A stretch of DNA of 64,000 bases. It comes from Aquabacterium sp. GTDB taxonomy: Bacteria > Pseudomonadota > Gammaproteobacteria > Burkholderiales > Burkholderiaceae_C. Positions 63,910 to 64,000 of the stretch are shown piece after piece (the first letter of the stretch is position 1; the number at the start of each line of letters is the position of its first letter). The translations under genes were made by a program, and so were the position numbers. The DNA is taken from NCBI RefSeq assembly GCF_029946005.1, contig NZ_JAQSDR010000038.1, forward strand, positions 83,840 to 147,839, written 5' to 3'. Below the pieces are notes generated by a model. That model was not told where the DNA came from and did no database searches. It worked only from the letters and a program-made list of their open reading frames with translations.

Positions 63910-64000
63910 ATTTGTTCAGTCAATTGAGCTTCTAAATTGGCGTGTTGCTACTTGTCGCGTCCCGTGTGATCATGTACCCATTCGTAGCTGGGCACTATTC

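Overview
The window is high-GC DNA with dense genes, short or overlapping junctions and AlkB, PHA, LigD/Ku, PEP-CTERM and flagellar-type regulatory genes. This combination suggests a betaproteobacterium of the order Burkholderiales, perhaps of the Aquabacterium/Leptothrix/Rubrivivax kind. The genus is inference. From about 59.9 kb to the right end the base composition is visibly more AT-rich and the genes look acquired.

Layout. (1) 1-7.5 kb: the end of an Old Yellow Enzyme, then a probable low-oxygen stress block: SIR2 deacylase, zinc alcohol dehydrogenase, PHA synthase, P-type cation ATPase and universal stress protein. Two FNR/ANR-like boxes lie in it. (2) 7.5-13.2 kb: TetR regulator divergent from a secreted LIP-type lipase, then small membrane and SHOCT proteins. 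(3) 13.3-17.3 kb: bacterial NHEJ genes ku and ligD with a divergent YqcI/YcgG-family gene between them. (4) 17.3-20.6 kb: an RsbQ-like hydrolase beside a hybrid histidine kinase whose first PAS domain looks like that of RsbP, plus a stand-alone receiver. (5) 20.6-25.3 kb: two PHB-depolymerase-type esterases, one with a ribbon-helix-helix regulator and its probable operator, an AI-2E transporter and a transglutaminase. (6) 25.5-31.6 kb: a large signalling operon: CHASE3/GAF hybrid kinase with three receivers, CheR, CheB and a receiver-kinase. (7) 31.5-36.8 kb: a type I peptide export operon (peptidase ABC transporter, HlyD, TolC) preceded by a 59-codon gene for a peptide with a textbook double-glycine leader. 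(8) 37-48.8 kb: CorA, EamA exporter, two hybrid kinases, an ABC exporter, a tandem pair of diguanylate cyclases and an amidase. (9) 49.1-51.6 kb: a chemoreceptor and an EAL phosphodiesterase behind a sigma-28 promoter. (10) 51.6-57.2 kb: an AraC regulator divergent from a ferredoxin reductase-alkB operon, then a two-component pair. (11) 57.3-64 kb: a PEP-CTERM spondin-domain protein, a metallopeptidase remnant, DUF2130 and HEPN-like proteins, a KTSC protein and a SIR2-HerA anti-phage pair.

The strongest candidates for undescribed biology are the double-glycine peptide with its dedicated exporter (31.5-36.8 kb), the RsbQ-PAS-histidine kinase relay (17.3-20.6 kb), and the genes around the SIR2-HerA pair. 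No tRNA, rRNA, CRISPR array or insertion sequence was recognised.
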